A DNA stretch of 64,000 nucleotides from Cacajao melanocephalus (lineage: Eukaryota > Chordata > Mammalia > Primates > Pitheciidae): NCBI GenBank assembly GCA_963573385.1, contig CAUYLG010017790.1, forward strand, positions 44,713 to 108,712, given 5' to 3'. Under the pieces are notes generated by a model. That model was not told the origin of the DNA. It saw only the letters and a list, made by a program, of their open reading frames with translations, and did not search any database. Of this stretch, positions 1 through 11,492 are shown one piece after another (position 1 is the first letter of the stretch; the number at the start of each line of letters is the position of its first letter). Position numbers and translations under genes: made by a program.

Positions 1-801
1 AGTCCACTGTCCACTCTCCTTAGTTGGTTGCAGGGGCGCTTGCTCCTGCCTCAGTTTCCTCACAGGCTGTGCAGAGCAGCCTGAGCCTTGGAAGCCCCCG
101 TCCCCTCCCTCCCTCAGACCTGGCTCTGCCGCCTCAGAACCACACACAGTCCGCTCCCTCTGAGGCCACCTCTGCCCCTCCCTGTTCCTGTCCCTGCCCC
201 TGCCCCTCACGTGGCTCAACCCAAGGCTTTTCCCTGCTGCCTCTGATCATACCCCGCACCCGCTTCTTGCAGGATCTTTCTCTGTGGTCCTATGTCTTTC
301 TGAGTTACCCTGTGATCTCCCAGCTTCCAAGTCAATCCCTGGGCTGGGGAGGGAGGCGGTCAATAAATATCCATGTCTTGGTTTGCGATCTCCGAAAACA
401 CACCCCAGACAAGGATTCCAGTGAAAGCAGTTCAGCTGGGTGGTGCAGGAAAAACCAGTTGGGGAGTGGACAGAGGAGACTAGGCGGGGAGGCTGTGGGG
501 AGCGCCTTGAGGCACAGGGGTCTCAGACTGGCCGGCAGCTGTCTGAGGGGCCCTGAGGGGCTGCCCCGGGGACATGGGAGTCTCTGCTGCAGGGTCAAGG
601 GGTGATCTCTGACCAGTCCTGAGGTGTCTTGACCAAGGTCAGGCTCCGTGATTCTCAGTTGCTTTCTTTGGCTGAGGTCAGGGGCGTGCCTTGGTCCTGG
701 GTGTTGCATGGAGCAGGGGGTTCTGGAGGGGGCGGTGCCATCTTGCCTGGCCCGGCTTCCCACCCACCCGAGGCTGCTTCCCTGCAAGGGCTGGCAGGAC
801 C

Positions 802-803
<2 letters not shown>

Positions 804-842
<39 letters not shown>

Positions 843-860
843 ATGCGCGTGTGCGTGCAG
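804..860. repeat. (TG)n microsatellite
   Basis: An uninterrupted TG run of about 18 dinucleotides (804-840) followed by a degenerate GCATGCGCGTGTGCGTGC tail. Alternating purine-pyrimidine of this length can adopt Z-DNA. It creates spurious His-Thr or Val-Cys frames on both strands. Confidence 0.95.
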
Positions 861-865
861 TGTTT

Positions 866-985
866 GTAAACTTGAGGTAGTTTATATACAGTAAAATGCA
901 TTGATCTTTGGTGCACATTTCTTCAGTTTTGACCAATGCACACACCTGTCTGGCGTCTGCCTGAGGTGATGGATATTTCCACCTT
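866..985. mobile_element. Ancient L1 (L1M-like) 3' fragment
   Basis: The stretch with TATATACAGTAAAATGCATT and TTTTGACCAATGCACACACC resembles a segment common near the 3' end of old mammalian L1 elements. The same segment recurs at about 9385-9690 and 59505-59645. It is highly diverged, so family and orientation are uncertain. Confidence 0.45.
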
Positions 986-1881
986 CCGCCCCTTCCCCGT
1001 TGCCCCGCCCCTCGGGTACCGCAGATCTGCTCTGCCCATTCCGGCATGTCACACGCTGAGGTCCTGGGAGCGTGGCGGCGCCCGCCTGCTTTTCCCGTGC
1101 GAGTGTGTTGAGACAGTTCGTGTTGCTCCATGCCTTGGCTCAGTGCTGTCATCACGAGCACTGGTCCTGGGTCCTGCTGTCTAGGGCCTGCTCTGCGCTC
1201 CCCACTCTCCCCTCTGGCATCCGGGCTATATCCGGGCTCGCTGGGTGAATGAAGCTGCTGTGGATGAGGACGCGCAGGCTTCCTGGGCCACACGCTTTCA
1301 TTCTGCCTGGGTCCATTCCGCAGGGAGTCTGTTGGCGGTAGGGCGGGCGTGTGCTGAAGGCTTCAAGGAACTGCCCAGGTGAGGCGCCTGGTCACGCCTG
1401 CAGCCAGTGGGTGGAGCTCTGGTCACTCCGCTGTCTCCGTGGCCGTGGCTGGTGTTGTCCTTTGCGTTTTGGCTCCCTGGCTCGCTACGTGTATCGTACC
1501 AATATACAGTTGTGGAAACTGGCGTGTTCCCGATCTCCAGGCCTGTGCAATTCTTTCCCTCTGTTCTGAATGAGATTTTGTGGTGTGCACAGAGCCCTCA
1601 GTCAGAGCTTGCGCAACGTGGATTTGGGTGTTCATTTTAGCTAGCACTTGGGTTTTTGTGGACAGATTGTCAAGGTTTGCTGTAGAATGCACACATTAGC
1701 AGTCAGCTGGGCCCTGTGGACAGCGTGCTCACAGCAGTGCAGGCGGTTCTGTGGAGACTGTGGGAGACCCCTCAGTGGCTCTGTGCGAGGTCCTCCCAGC
1801 CCGTGCCCCGCTGCCCTCGAGGGGCCACTTGTTCTGCTAGAGGCTGTGTGGCTGCAGTTTGGTCCTGTGGGTTGGGGTGGG

Positions 1882-2228
1882 TGTCATAGACCGAATTGTG
1901 CCCCCCAGGTTCATAGGTTGTGCTCTGACTCCCAATGTGATGGGATTAGGGGGTGGCCCTATGGAAGGTGACTGGGTTAGATGAGGTTATGGGATGGGCC
2001 CCTGGGATGGGACAGGTGCCCTTACAAGAAGTAACACGGGAGTGGGCTCTCTCGGCCACATGAGGACAGGTGCAGAGGCAGCTCTGGAAGCCAGGAAGGA
2101 CCCTCACCAGCAGCTAAACCAGCCAGCTCCTTGGCCTCAGACTTCCAGCTCCAGAACTACAAGAAATACGTGTCTTGTTTAGGTGGCCTGGTCTGTGGCA
2201 TATTGTGATGGAGCCTGAGCTGACCAGG
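1882..2228 (+). mobile_element. MLT1-type MaLR LTR
   Basis: About 350 bp resembling a mammalian apparent LTR. It starts with a diverged ATAGACCGAATTGTGCCCCC and contains the typical GATGAGGTTATGGGATGGG and CCTTACAAGAAG blocks. The 3' part has CTTCCAGCTCCAGAACTACA followed by CTGTGGCATATTGTGATGG. A solo LTR is likely, since no internal sequence is seen on either side. Confidence 0.7.
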
Positions 2229-4354
2229 ATGGGCTGAATGTGCACAGGCTGGGAACACCTCACCTCGGGCACTCCCAGGAGGCTTGAGGGGGAGGCCAGG
2301 GCAGGGAGCTGCTGCTGACTCCACACCTGTCCTAAGTGGGTCCATCCCAGCCCCTAAACAGGTGGGTCTGGATGACAGTGAAATGAGCGAGGGACGTCTT
2401 CCAGCAATCGTGGCGAGGGCAGCCAGTGCAGTGTGGTTTGGGGCTGGAGGGTGTGGGATGCTGGGCATAGACAGGCAGATCCTGCAGGGCCTCGTCTTCC
2501 CTGAGAAATGCTTCAGCCTTTCTTTACCCTTAGGAAACAGCGGCCAGGACCCTTGGTTGGAGTGTGGGAAACTGGGAGGGGCGGGGCCGTGGAGTCAGCT
2601 GCGTGGGAGGTGCCCAGGCTGGAGTGGAGAGAAACTGGAGGTAAGGGATGCATATGTGACCTGGGGACTTCGTGTTGATGCTGATGCCCACCGCCGCCCA
2701 GGAGGGTGTTTACAGCAGAGCGCTCATCAGCAACCGCGGATCTGCTCTTGGTGAAGGGCAACAGTTAGGCTCAAGTGTGGAAATGAACCTCAAAGCAGAT
2801 TCTGAAAGCAGACCTCCCGCCAGTGGTCTGGTCTTCTGTGGAAGACAGTGTGATTCTTGTCTGCCTGACGAAGCTCAGACCCTTTCTTACCAGCTCAGTA
2901 AGAGCTGGCGTGGCTGAGAGCCCTTCCTGCACCCCAGAGGCCGACGGGAGGCTCTCCCTTTCTGAGCGACTCTGGGCACCCTGCAGAGGCTCTCTGTGCC
3001 CCGCTTCCTCACGAGCGTGCACCCACGGCTGGCGATGACTGTGAGGAGTGGAGTGAGTTCCCCGGCCAGTGGCACCGTTCAGGAAGCATTAGCTGCTGTG
3101 GGGGCCTGGAGCCCTCCGCCCTGCGGTGACCGCCCCCCTCTCTCCCTCCAGGTTGCTCTGGGAGGCATAGGGGACCCGCAGAAAGAAACGTAGCTGTCTA
3201 TTTCCTTTCCAGATCAGGAAGGCTTTTCTAAACCCAATTAGTTGAAGGAGTTGTACAGGCAAAGACTGATGGATTAGAGTAAATAAAACTGGCAGGACTT
3301 TTCTTAGGCTGTTAGAGTTTAAATGTGATTAAAAGACAGACTGGGAATACATATTTAAAAAAAACAATAGGCCAGTTTAACAGCTTTTATAAAGAGTTCT
3401 ATGAATGAAAGAGAACATGTAAAATTCCAGTAGAAAATTGGTCAAAATTTCTCCTTTAGAATCTGGCCCAGCCCCGTCCCTTAGAAATGACATGTAAAGT
3501 GCATATGTCATTTTAAAGTTTGAGGAGTCATATTTTAACAAGCAAAAAGAAATAGGTGAAATTATTTTAATAATATATTTTATGTCACCAGTGTATCTAG
3601 AATGCTGTTTCAACATGTAATCAGTATTCAGTCATTAATGAGATGCGTCATCTGTTTTTGCTTGGCCTTCAGAACCAGGAGCGTCTGACACTGAGCCGTG
3701 GCCGCATGATGGCGGGAGCAAGGGGAGGCGGCTGCCGGGCAGGGCCCGTCCTCGCTCGCAGCTGAAGCAGCGCCCTGGCGTCCCATTCTTGGCCTCTGGG
3801 TGCAGAGGGCGGGTCCTCTTGGCCGCCTGATGTGTCCCCAGAACTGCAGATGGGCGGTCCCTCGTCTCCAGCAGTGGCCTCAAACTTGCTTTGCCCTCTG
3901 ACCCCGCCCTCCCTCCCTAAGCAGAGCTCCAGAAACACGGACCCCGCGTGAGGGAGCCCCAGCTCTGTCGCAGGGCAGTGTGCTGCCCGCCTGTTCAGCT
4001 TCAGGTGACGAATGGCCCCGTCCTCTCAAGAGCCAGGGCCCTGCAGCTGTTCATGTCTTCATGAACTTTCAGGGACTCAGGAACGTGGCTGAAGATAAAA
4101 ATCTCATCGCACATATTTGAAGGCAGTTGTGTTACATTCACCTGCATAGCAGAAGATTGGCTGTGGGGTGCCAGGAGACCTGAGGATAGGGTTCGTCTGT
4201 GTCCTCTCTTTCCGGAAGTCTCCGTATGGCTCCGGGGTCGGTGTCAGTGGCTGTGGAGTGAGTGTTCGCTGGCTGCCGGGTGGCTCAGTCTTCCCTCCGC
4301 GTCGTGCAGACAGCCCTGTGCTGCAGCTGCTGTCCACACACACTCTGTAGATGA

Positions 4355-5470
4355 GCGTCCACGAGGGGAGGGTGTCCACGAGGGGAGGGTGTCCGCGATG
4401 GCCAGGTGGCCTACGGCAATCCAGGGGAAGGCGTCCATGAGGGGAGGGTGTCATCTAGGAAAAGGTGTCCATGAGGGGAGCACATTCACGAGGGCAGGGT
4501 GTCCTCCAGGGGAAGCCGTCCTCCAGGGGAAGTTGTCCATAAGGGGAGGGCGTCCATGAGGGCAGGGTGTCCTCCAGAGGAAGGCAATCATAAGGAGAAA
4601 GCGCCATGAGGGGAAGGTGTCCATGAGGGGAGGGTGTTCGTGAGGGGAAGCATCCTCCAGGGAAATGCGTCTGTGAGGGAAGGGTGTCCTCTAGGAAAAG
4701 CCATCTGTTGGGGAAAGACATCTGTGAGGGGAGGGCATCCTCAAGAAAATGTGTCTGTGAGGGAAAGGCGTTCATGAGGGAGGCGTCCTTGAGGAAAAGA
4801 AGTCCACGAGGGAAAGGTGTCCACGAGGGAAAGGCGTCCATGGGGAAAAGGAGTCCACGGGGGAAAGGCATCCATGAGGGGAGGTTGTCCTTGTGGAAAA
4901 CATGTCTATGAGGGAAAGGTGTTCACCAGGGGAGGGTGTCTGTGAGGGAAAGGCATCCATGAGGGAGGCGTCCTTGAGGAAAAGAAGTCCACGAGGGAAA
5001 GGTGTCCACGAGGGAAAGGCATCCATGGGGAAAAGGCGTCCACAGGGGAAAGGCGTCCACGGGGGAAAGGCATCCATGAGGGGAGGTTGTCCTTGTGGAA
5101 AATATGTCTATGAGGGAAAGGTGTTCACCAGGGGAGGGTGTCTGTGAGGGAAAGACGTCCATGGGTGGGGGCGTCCTTGAGGAAAAGAAGTCTATGTGGG
5201 AAAGATATCCATGAGGGAAAGGCATCTATGACGAAGTCTCCCATGAGGAGAAGGTGTCCACGAGGGGAGAGCATCCTTGAGGCAAAGATGTCCACGAGGG
5301 AAAGGCGTCCATGAGGGAAAGGCGTCCACGAGGGAAAGGCGTCCACGAGGGAGATCGTCCTTGTGGAAAAGATGTCCATGAGGAAAAGGTGTTCATGAGG
5401 GTCGGATGTCCATGAGGGGAAGGTGTCTTCGATGGAAAGATATCTGCAAGGAGAAGGTGTCCGTGAGGGC
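4355..5470. repeat. 18-bp minisatellite, ~1.1 kb, with higher-order repeats
   Basis: About 60 imperfect copies of an 18-bp unit of the form GGGAAAGGCGTCCATGAG, with variants TCCACGAG, TCCTTGAGGAAAAG and TCTGTGAG. A higher-order unit of about 185-203 bp is visible. The block TCCTTGAGGAAAAGAAGTC recurs at about 4786, 4971 and 5174, and TTGTGGAAAA(C/T)ATGTC at 4891 and 5093. Because 18 is a multiple of 3, open frames of 100-150 codons appear on both strands; these are repeat artefacts, not genes. Confidence 0.93.
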
Positions 5471-8400
5471 CCTCGGCAGCACAGCTGAGCAGAGCACGCA
5501 GTGAAAACTCTCGGGATCCTGTGAAGCCCAGGAAGGGAGGGAGGAGACAGAGGTGTTTCAGGAGCCTGTGGGGCAACGGGCAAGCTTCAGGGGTGGGGTC
5601 TTGGGGAAAGGAGGAACTGGGAAGGTCGGAGGGGAGAGATGATCATCAGGCGTCGAGACGGGGAGCCGGGAGCTGAGCTGGGGCCTTTGTGAGGCTTTCA
5701 GACTTGGCCCATTGTCCGGCTCCAGATGGGCTGCTGGGCCAGGGCTCCCTCAGTCCCGGTGCCATCCCGTGGAAGCTTGCCACAGCCAGATTGAGAAGGA
5801 TGTCGTGAAAATCTGCACGGTGGCCGGCTTTGCGAAAGAGGCTCCCAGAAGGTATTCTTTATGCACTGAATGTGAGGCCACAGTTGCTGTCATCATCATG
5901 GAAGCCAGGCCAGGGTGGGGGAGCGGGTGGGGCCTTGGTCACACCTGCCATGACCCTGGACGTAACCTTGCCCTGCCTTGCATCGGGGGGCGGGGGGCTG
6001 TGGGGACATGCTTGTTAAACTAGAGCTGATCCACCTGAGCTTGGACGGCCCGAGCTGGGCTTTGTTCAGGTGAGAGCCCTGCCCGTGGCGCCTCTGGCGG
6101 CAGCTCCGGCTCCACGCGCGCGTTTGCTGAAGTCACTTCTCCTGTCTGTGGGGGAGGCTGCTGTGTGGTCAGCGTGGCAGAACCTGTGGCCTCCCCCACA
6201 GAACTCCAGGTTGCGCTTGGTGTGGGCCACTGGGCCCCACACCCCTCCCCACCGTGGCCCGGCCTCACGCAGGGCTGAGGAGAGGCAGCTCCAGATCACA
6301 CGGCTGGCCAGGCTGCCTGCGGTGAGGTCATGGAAACTCATGATGTCCTGTGTGCAGGGAAGCAAGAAGAACATGCCTCTGCCCACACCGCTGCTCCGTG
6401 CTTTCTGGCTGGTCCCATCGGCTACGCCTTGAGGAGGCTGTCTGACCAGGGGCATGTGGAAAGCTGGGTCTGGTCGGTCACAAACAGGCCTCTTCCTGGG
6501 GTCCCTACACCCGTTGCAGCCTAGCCCCGAAGGGACCTCCACCCAGGTCCCTTCCCAGGGCAAGGGTGAGCAGCGGGGATTTCAAACTGCCCACCACCCA
6601 GTTGAGAGGAGAGCCCCCACGCAGGGCAAGGGTGGGCAGCGGGGATTTTCAACAGGGTGTTTTCCAGGCGTCTCTGGCAAATAGCAGTGGCCTTTTTCTC
6701 TCAAGAAATTTCTGTGTCCCTCTGCCTGCCTTGTCTTGGCACGGGGCTTCACTGGGGCGCTGTGCAGGATGTCATTCCTTTTTAGGTCACTCTGATACTC
6801 CTCTTTGGAGGATGCCTGACAAGGCCTGGCCGTTGCTATTTTTAACACCGAGTCTTGTGCAGAGGGACGTGGCTTGGGCAGAGCTGTGCTGCTTATTTCC
6901 CGGGAACCAGGGGCCTTCGCGCAGGGCCGGTCCGCGTCAGAAGCGGGCGCTGTTTGTTGCTCGGCCCGTGAGTGTGCTCTTTCTTGCCATGCTTCCCCAG
7001 GACCCTTTTCTTGGGCCTTCCTGGGAAGCATCCAGTTCAACGGCACTGAAATAAAGAGCCCACGTACTTTACTGACTGCCTTCTTTTCCTTTAAGTTACG
7101 AGCACCTTCTTTTTCACTGTAGAACTTTAGTGAAGAAAATGCACAGCTTTGGGCTCTGGCTTCCCCGATTGTTCCAAGGTCACACATATCAGTGTCACTG
7201 TCACTCGGGGTGAAGTGCTGAGCAGAAGCTCAGACCTGTGGATGGAGACGCACATCCCCCTGGGGGCTTGTGTCTGTTCACAGCCCTGGCTGGCAGCCTG
7301 GGGACACTGTCCAGGGTTCACATCTGTGCTGTGTGTGGTGTGTGTCCAGCCAGGCCTGACCCCACCGTGCTGTCCACACTGTGGCGTAGCCTTTGCCGTC
7401 TGTCCTCTGCAGTCCGGCAGGATGTTTCATTGAAGGGATCTTTGTCCAGGATTGTGCAGGCTGCAGAGGCTCTCAGGCCACCCCTGAGGAGCTGCTTGGC
7501 TTTCTGCAGCTGCTTAGAGCTCTGTGTGTGGCCCCGTCCTCCAGGGTGCCGTGGCACCCGTGTCCCCAGCGGCTGTATCTGGCACAGACCAAAGTGTTTT
7601 GTGTGAGTGGCCGTGTCCGGCTGGTGTCACCTCACTCTGTTCAGCCTGTGCTGAGCCTGGACACCAGCATTCTCGACACCTCCTGGCGACCGTCTCAGGA
7701 AGGCGTGTGCCGAAGTGGACACTCTGAGAGGCGGGGAACCAGGCCCAGGCACTGCAGTCCCCGCCGTCTCCACCAAGAAGAGGTCCAGCAGGAGGCTGTG
7801 CCCAGCATGTTTCCTGGAAAGCCCACACTTGTACCCACTGCCACTGCACCAGCCCACACTGTCACGGGCTTGAGTTGTTGAGGAACTTGGGAGCCAGGTG
7901 TGAAATGCAGCCATTATTAAAAATCAAATCATATAAACCTGTAATAAAGTAAATTATCTTAAAACCAAAGGCAATAGATGCTCCACACGCATCACTTCCT
8001 AACTGTTGTACTGTTACAGAGGGTCTGGATTGTTTAGCTCTCTGTGTGTGTGTGAGGGAAATACACACACAGTATTTGACGTGTGAGTGATGGTGCCTTG
8101 CTGAGCTTCTCTCCTGCCCGAGGTTCAGTGACGCCACATTTGTAGCTTAGCGTTGGCTCTGGCGGGACATTCACACCTCGGAAGGGCAGACCCAGGGCGT
8201 CCCCAGGAGAGCTGATATTGAGCACTTTCGAGCCCACTGCTGCCTGGAGAGTGGGGCCTGGTTCTGTCTCACTTCCCCGTGGAGGAGGTGTCTGTCCCCA
8301 GGGCAGGGGCTCCTGGGTGCTGGCTTACTGGGTCAGGTAAGGACATTGCCACACAGGTGCCACCTGTCCGCTTAGTCGTGAGCCCTAGCCCTCGGGCTTC

Positions 8401-9011
8401 AGTCCCTGCCTGGCTCCCCTTGGTGGGCAGGGTGCTTGAATCCAGGTGTTGCAATTCGTTGCTCGTCAGTGACGCATTTAGATTTACTCTATAAATTCTG
8501 CAGCTTCACTCTCTTGCAAAGGAATTTTTTTTTTTTCTGTTAGCCAAAAATGTCCAACAGCAGGTCACTAAAAACGATCCTCTTCGAATGACCTATTTTG
8601 AGTTTTTGTCTTGTGCAGTGATTAAATCTGTTGTAAAATGAAGTCTCTGACGTGTGTGTCTGTTGGCTCCGGTGAGGCCTTTGCAGGTGCCACAGTGTGG
8701 AGTATGTTTGTACTGTGTGCGCCTGGGCACCTCACCTCCTCCAGAGCTTGCAAACAGAAGTGTTTTCAAGCTGAGTCCCCAAGCAGAACCTTCATAGGAA
8801 ACATAGACGCCTCTTTTCTCCCTGGCCTTGCCGTTTTGAGACCAGGGAAGATCAGAGACCTCAGCGAAGGTCATTCTTTCCCATTGTTCAGAGGCACCCA
8901 CTGTGAAGGCCGTGGGGGGGTTCCCCGCAGCCCCAAAGCTCCTGCCATGGGTGCTGCTGGCTCAAGGGGCGTGTTTTTTGGGTTTCTGGTGTTGCTCCCA
9001 CTGAGTTAAAC

Positions 9012-9700
9012 AATGAGCATGTTCAGCAAACTGTTACTGTGATGATTTCAAGCCCGTATAGAAGTGGAGAGAATCCTTTCCGTGCCCAGCACCCATGCTC
9101 AGCTGTTAAGCTCGTGGCCAGTTTTGTTGCAGATGCCCTCCACCTACTCCTCCCACCCCTAATCATTTGAAGCAAAAACCAGACAGTGCGTCATTTCATT
9201 GGTGACTATTTAGTAGGTATTTTAAAGAATACAGACCTACACAATACCTTTATATCTAAAAGGATGATCAGTAACTCCATTCTATTAAATACCCAGTCAG
9301 TATTTAGATGTGCCCAGTTGTCTCATAACTGCTTTTTACAGTTCACGTGTTACCGTTAATCGATGTTTTGATAGAAATGGTTTTGTAACTTTATTGAGGT
9401 ATGATTCATGTACGATGCATTTTACATACTTAACACATACAGTTTGAGGAGCTCCGGCATTGCTCTACACCCACGGAGCCAGGATCAAGGAGGATGGCTC
9501 ATCCCATCATCCCAGAAGGGCCTGATGCCCCTTGTACCCCCTCCTGCCCTCCTCCCCACCGCCAGGCATCTGCTGGCTGGCTCCCCGTCACTGACTACGA
9601 GTCAGTTCACATTTTCTAGAATTTTGTAGACATAAAAATGAAATAATATGTATGATTTGCTTGTCTGGGCTTGTTTTATGGTCCATCCTGTGATCTCCCT
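9012..9700. mobile_element. Ancient L1 3' region fragments
   Basis: 9012-9380 contains GCCCAGCACCCATGCTCAGC and GTGGCCAGTTTTGTTGCA. 9380-9690 contains TTTATTGAGGTATGATTCAT and CACATTTTCTAGAATTTTGT. Both are characteristic of 3' parts of old L1M elements, heavily diverged. A 36-bp minisatellite follows directly. Confidence 0.55.
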
Positions 9701-9702
9701 TG

Positions 9703-9831
9703 GTGTGCCACAGAGGAGCGTGCGGTCTCCCTTGGCGGGTGTGCCACGGGGGAGCGTGCGGTCTCCCTTGGCGGGTGTGCCACGGGGGAGCGTGCGGTCT
9801 CCCTTGGCGGGTGTGCCACGGGGGAGCGTGT
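9703..9831. repeat. 36-bp minisatellite, ~3.6 copies
   Basis: The unit GTGTGCCACGGGGGAGCGTG plus 16 bases (CGGTCTCCCTTGGCGG) starts at 9703, 9739, 9775 and 9811. The first copy is variant (CACAGAGGAG); the later copies are nearly identical, which points to recent homogenisation. The unit length is divisible by 3, so it stays open in several frames on both strands. Confidence 0.95.
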
Positions 9832-10354
9832 GTACTGTGTGTTCTGCAGGCGTCAGATGTGTTATCCTGTGATGCCAAGTGGACCACAGAGCTCGACTGT
9901 GCCCTTCTGCATCTTGACTGCTTGTGTGCATTGGTCTAGATCCGTCGAGTGCTGAGGGAGGGCACCCAGTCTCCTGCCTCCTGCCGTGGGTGTGGGATTA
10001 TCTGTTTCTCCTTTGTTCTGTCAGTGTCTCGCAGTGTGTTTTGTGTTGTCAGCCACATACACATTTGTGCTTGTGCCGTCTCCCCGAGAGCTGTCTCAGT
10101 CATCACAGAATGTTCTTCTTCGCCTCCCGGAGCCTTTGTCTGTTGGCTCTTGCTGCCACCACAGCCCTCCGAGGCTCACGGCTGGTGTGGTGTGTGCTTT
10201 TCTGTGTGTTTGCTTTCTGTCTATGCCTTTATGCTGGGCGTGTGTCTCTTACAGGCAGTGTGTGTCCTTCAGTCTTGTTTTTTATCCACCCTGTAGCTCC
10301 CAGCCCTACAATCGGAATGTCCAGAACAGCCTCAGCTAGCAGAACTCCCTGAAG

Positions 10355-10525
10355 ACGGAGTGTTCCAGTCTGTGCTATCCACCATGGCAGCCACTGGCCA
10401 CCTGCGGCTCCTGATTAAGCATTTGAAATGTGATTCATTGAAGAACTCAGTTTTTAAACATTTATTTCATTTTCTTTTAAATAGCCACATTTGACTTGTG
10501 ATATCTAGATAACACAGTACCAGCC
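10355..10525. mobile_element. Probable non-autonomous DNA transposon (MER type) fragment
   Basis: The sequence around GTGCTATCCACCATGGCAGC and GCCACTGGCCACCTGCGGCT, followed by AT-rich sequence and AATAGCCACATTTGACTTGT, resembles a common MER-type hAT element. The end-to-end match was not confirmed, and the assignment is from memory. Confidence 0.4.
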
Positions 10526-10729
10526 CAGACCGTTGATCTTACATAACTGCTGATGTGGCTGAATCTGGGTCTACCATTTTTCATTTTTCTGTTTGTACAC
10601 AGTTTTTGTACAAACAGAAAAATTTGGTTTTTGTTCCCTTTTTCTCCATTCCTGCTGTCTTTTGAATTACTTTTTTCATATTCCATTTGTATTTATTTAT
10701 TGGCTGTTTTCCTTTAAAGATATTTTTAA

Positions 10730-11028
10730 AGCTACTTGGGAGGCTGAGGTGGGAGGATTGCTTGAGGACAGGAGTTTGAGACCAGCCTGAGCAACATAGC
10801 AAATCCCTGTCTCTCAAAGATAAAAGATAAAAAAATAAAAAAATTAGCTGGGTATGGTGGTGCACACCTGTTGTACCAGCACTCAGGAGGCTGGAGGCCA
10901 AGGCAGGAGGATCACTTAAGCCTGGGAGGTGGAGGCTGCAGGGAGGTGGAGGCTGCACTGAGCTGTGATCACATCACTGTGCTTCAGCCTGGGTGACAGC
11001 AAAGTCCTGTCTCAAAAAAAAAAAAAAA
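10730..11028 (+). mobile_element. Alu (old, J-like, 5' truncated)
   Basis: Starts within the left monomer (AGCTACTTGGGAGGCTGAGG), contains GAGACCAGCCTGAGCAACAT, a mid A-rich linker, the right monomer and a 15-A tail. The right arm carries an internal tandem duplication of GGAGGTGGAGGCTGCA. Divergence and the GAGCAACATAG motif suggest an AluJ-age copy. Confidence 0.92.
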
Positions 11029-11164
11029 GGCATATTTAAGTGGTTGCTAGTTAATATTGTGCTACTTCAAGTGCAGTGTAGAAATTTTGAAATCATGTAA
11101 GTTTGTATATGGCATCTATTCCATCTATATACACTGAAAATCCCAGTTGGCAATATTATTTTTA

Positions 11165-11492
11165 AAAATTGCTTTATTGGATAAACAATATGTGTGTATT
11201 TCTATACCACACATGCATATACAATGGAATATTCGGGCATAAAGAAATGGAATCATGTCTTTTGCAGCAATATGGATGGAAGTGGAGGCCATTATCTTCA
11301 GGGAAACAACTCAGAAAGTCAGATGTCATGTGTCCCACTTCCAAGTGGGAGTGAGGGATGAGAATCACCGAAGGGTGGGTGCACACTCTTCGAGTGGGGG
11401 TTACACTGAAAGCCCTGGCTTTTGCACTGTGCGAAACAGCCATGTCACAAAACTGCACTGTACCCCTTACATTTATACAAATTAAAAAAATA
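11165..11492 (+). mobile_element. L1 3' end fragment
   Basis: Contains the end-of-ORF2 motif GGAATATTCGGGCATAAAGA, then CTTTTGCAGCAATATGGATG and the 3' UTR block GTGGGAGTGAGGGATGAGAA. It ends TACAAATTAAAAAAATAAA. + orientation. Confidence 0.8.

Noticed and set aside
332..1293. Frames with poly-(His-Thr) or poly-(Val-Cys) runs
   Set aside because: These are translations of the (TG)n microsatellite.
4455..5583. Series of 75-152-codon frames with repeats such as MDAFPSWTPFPRG on both strands
   Set aside because: They are direct readings of the 18-bp minisatellite, whose unit length is a multiple of three. Frames on both strands at once show they are artefacts.
9703..9831. CRISPR-like direct repeats of 36 bp
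   Set aside because: The copies are directly contiguous without spacers and the genome is vertebrate; it is a minisatellite.
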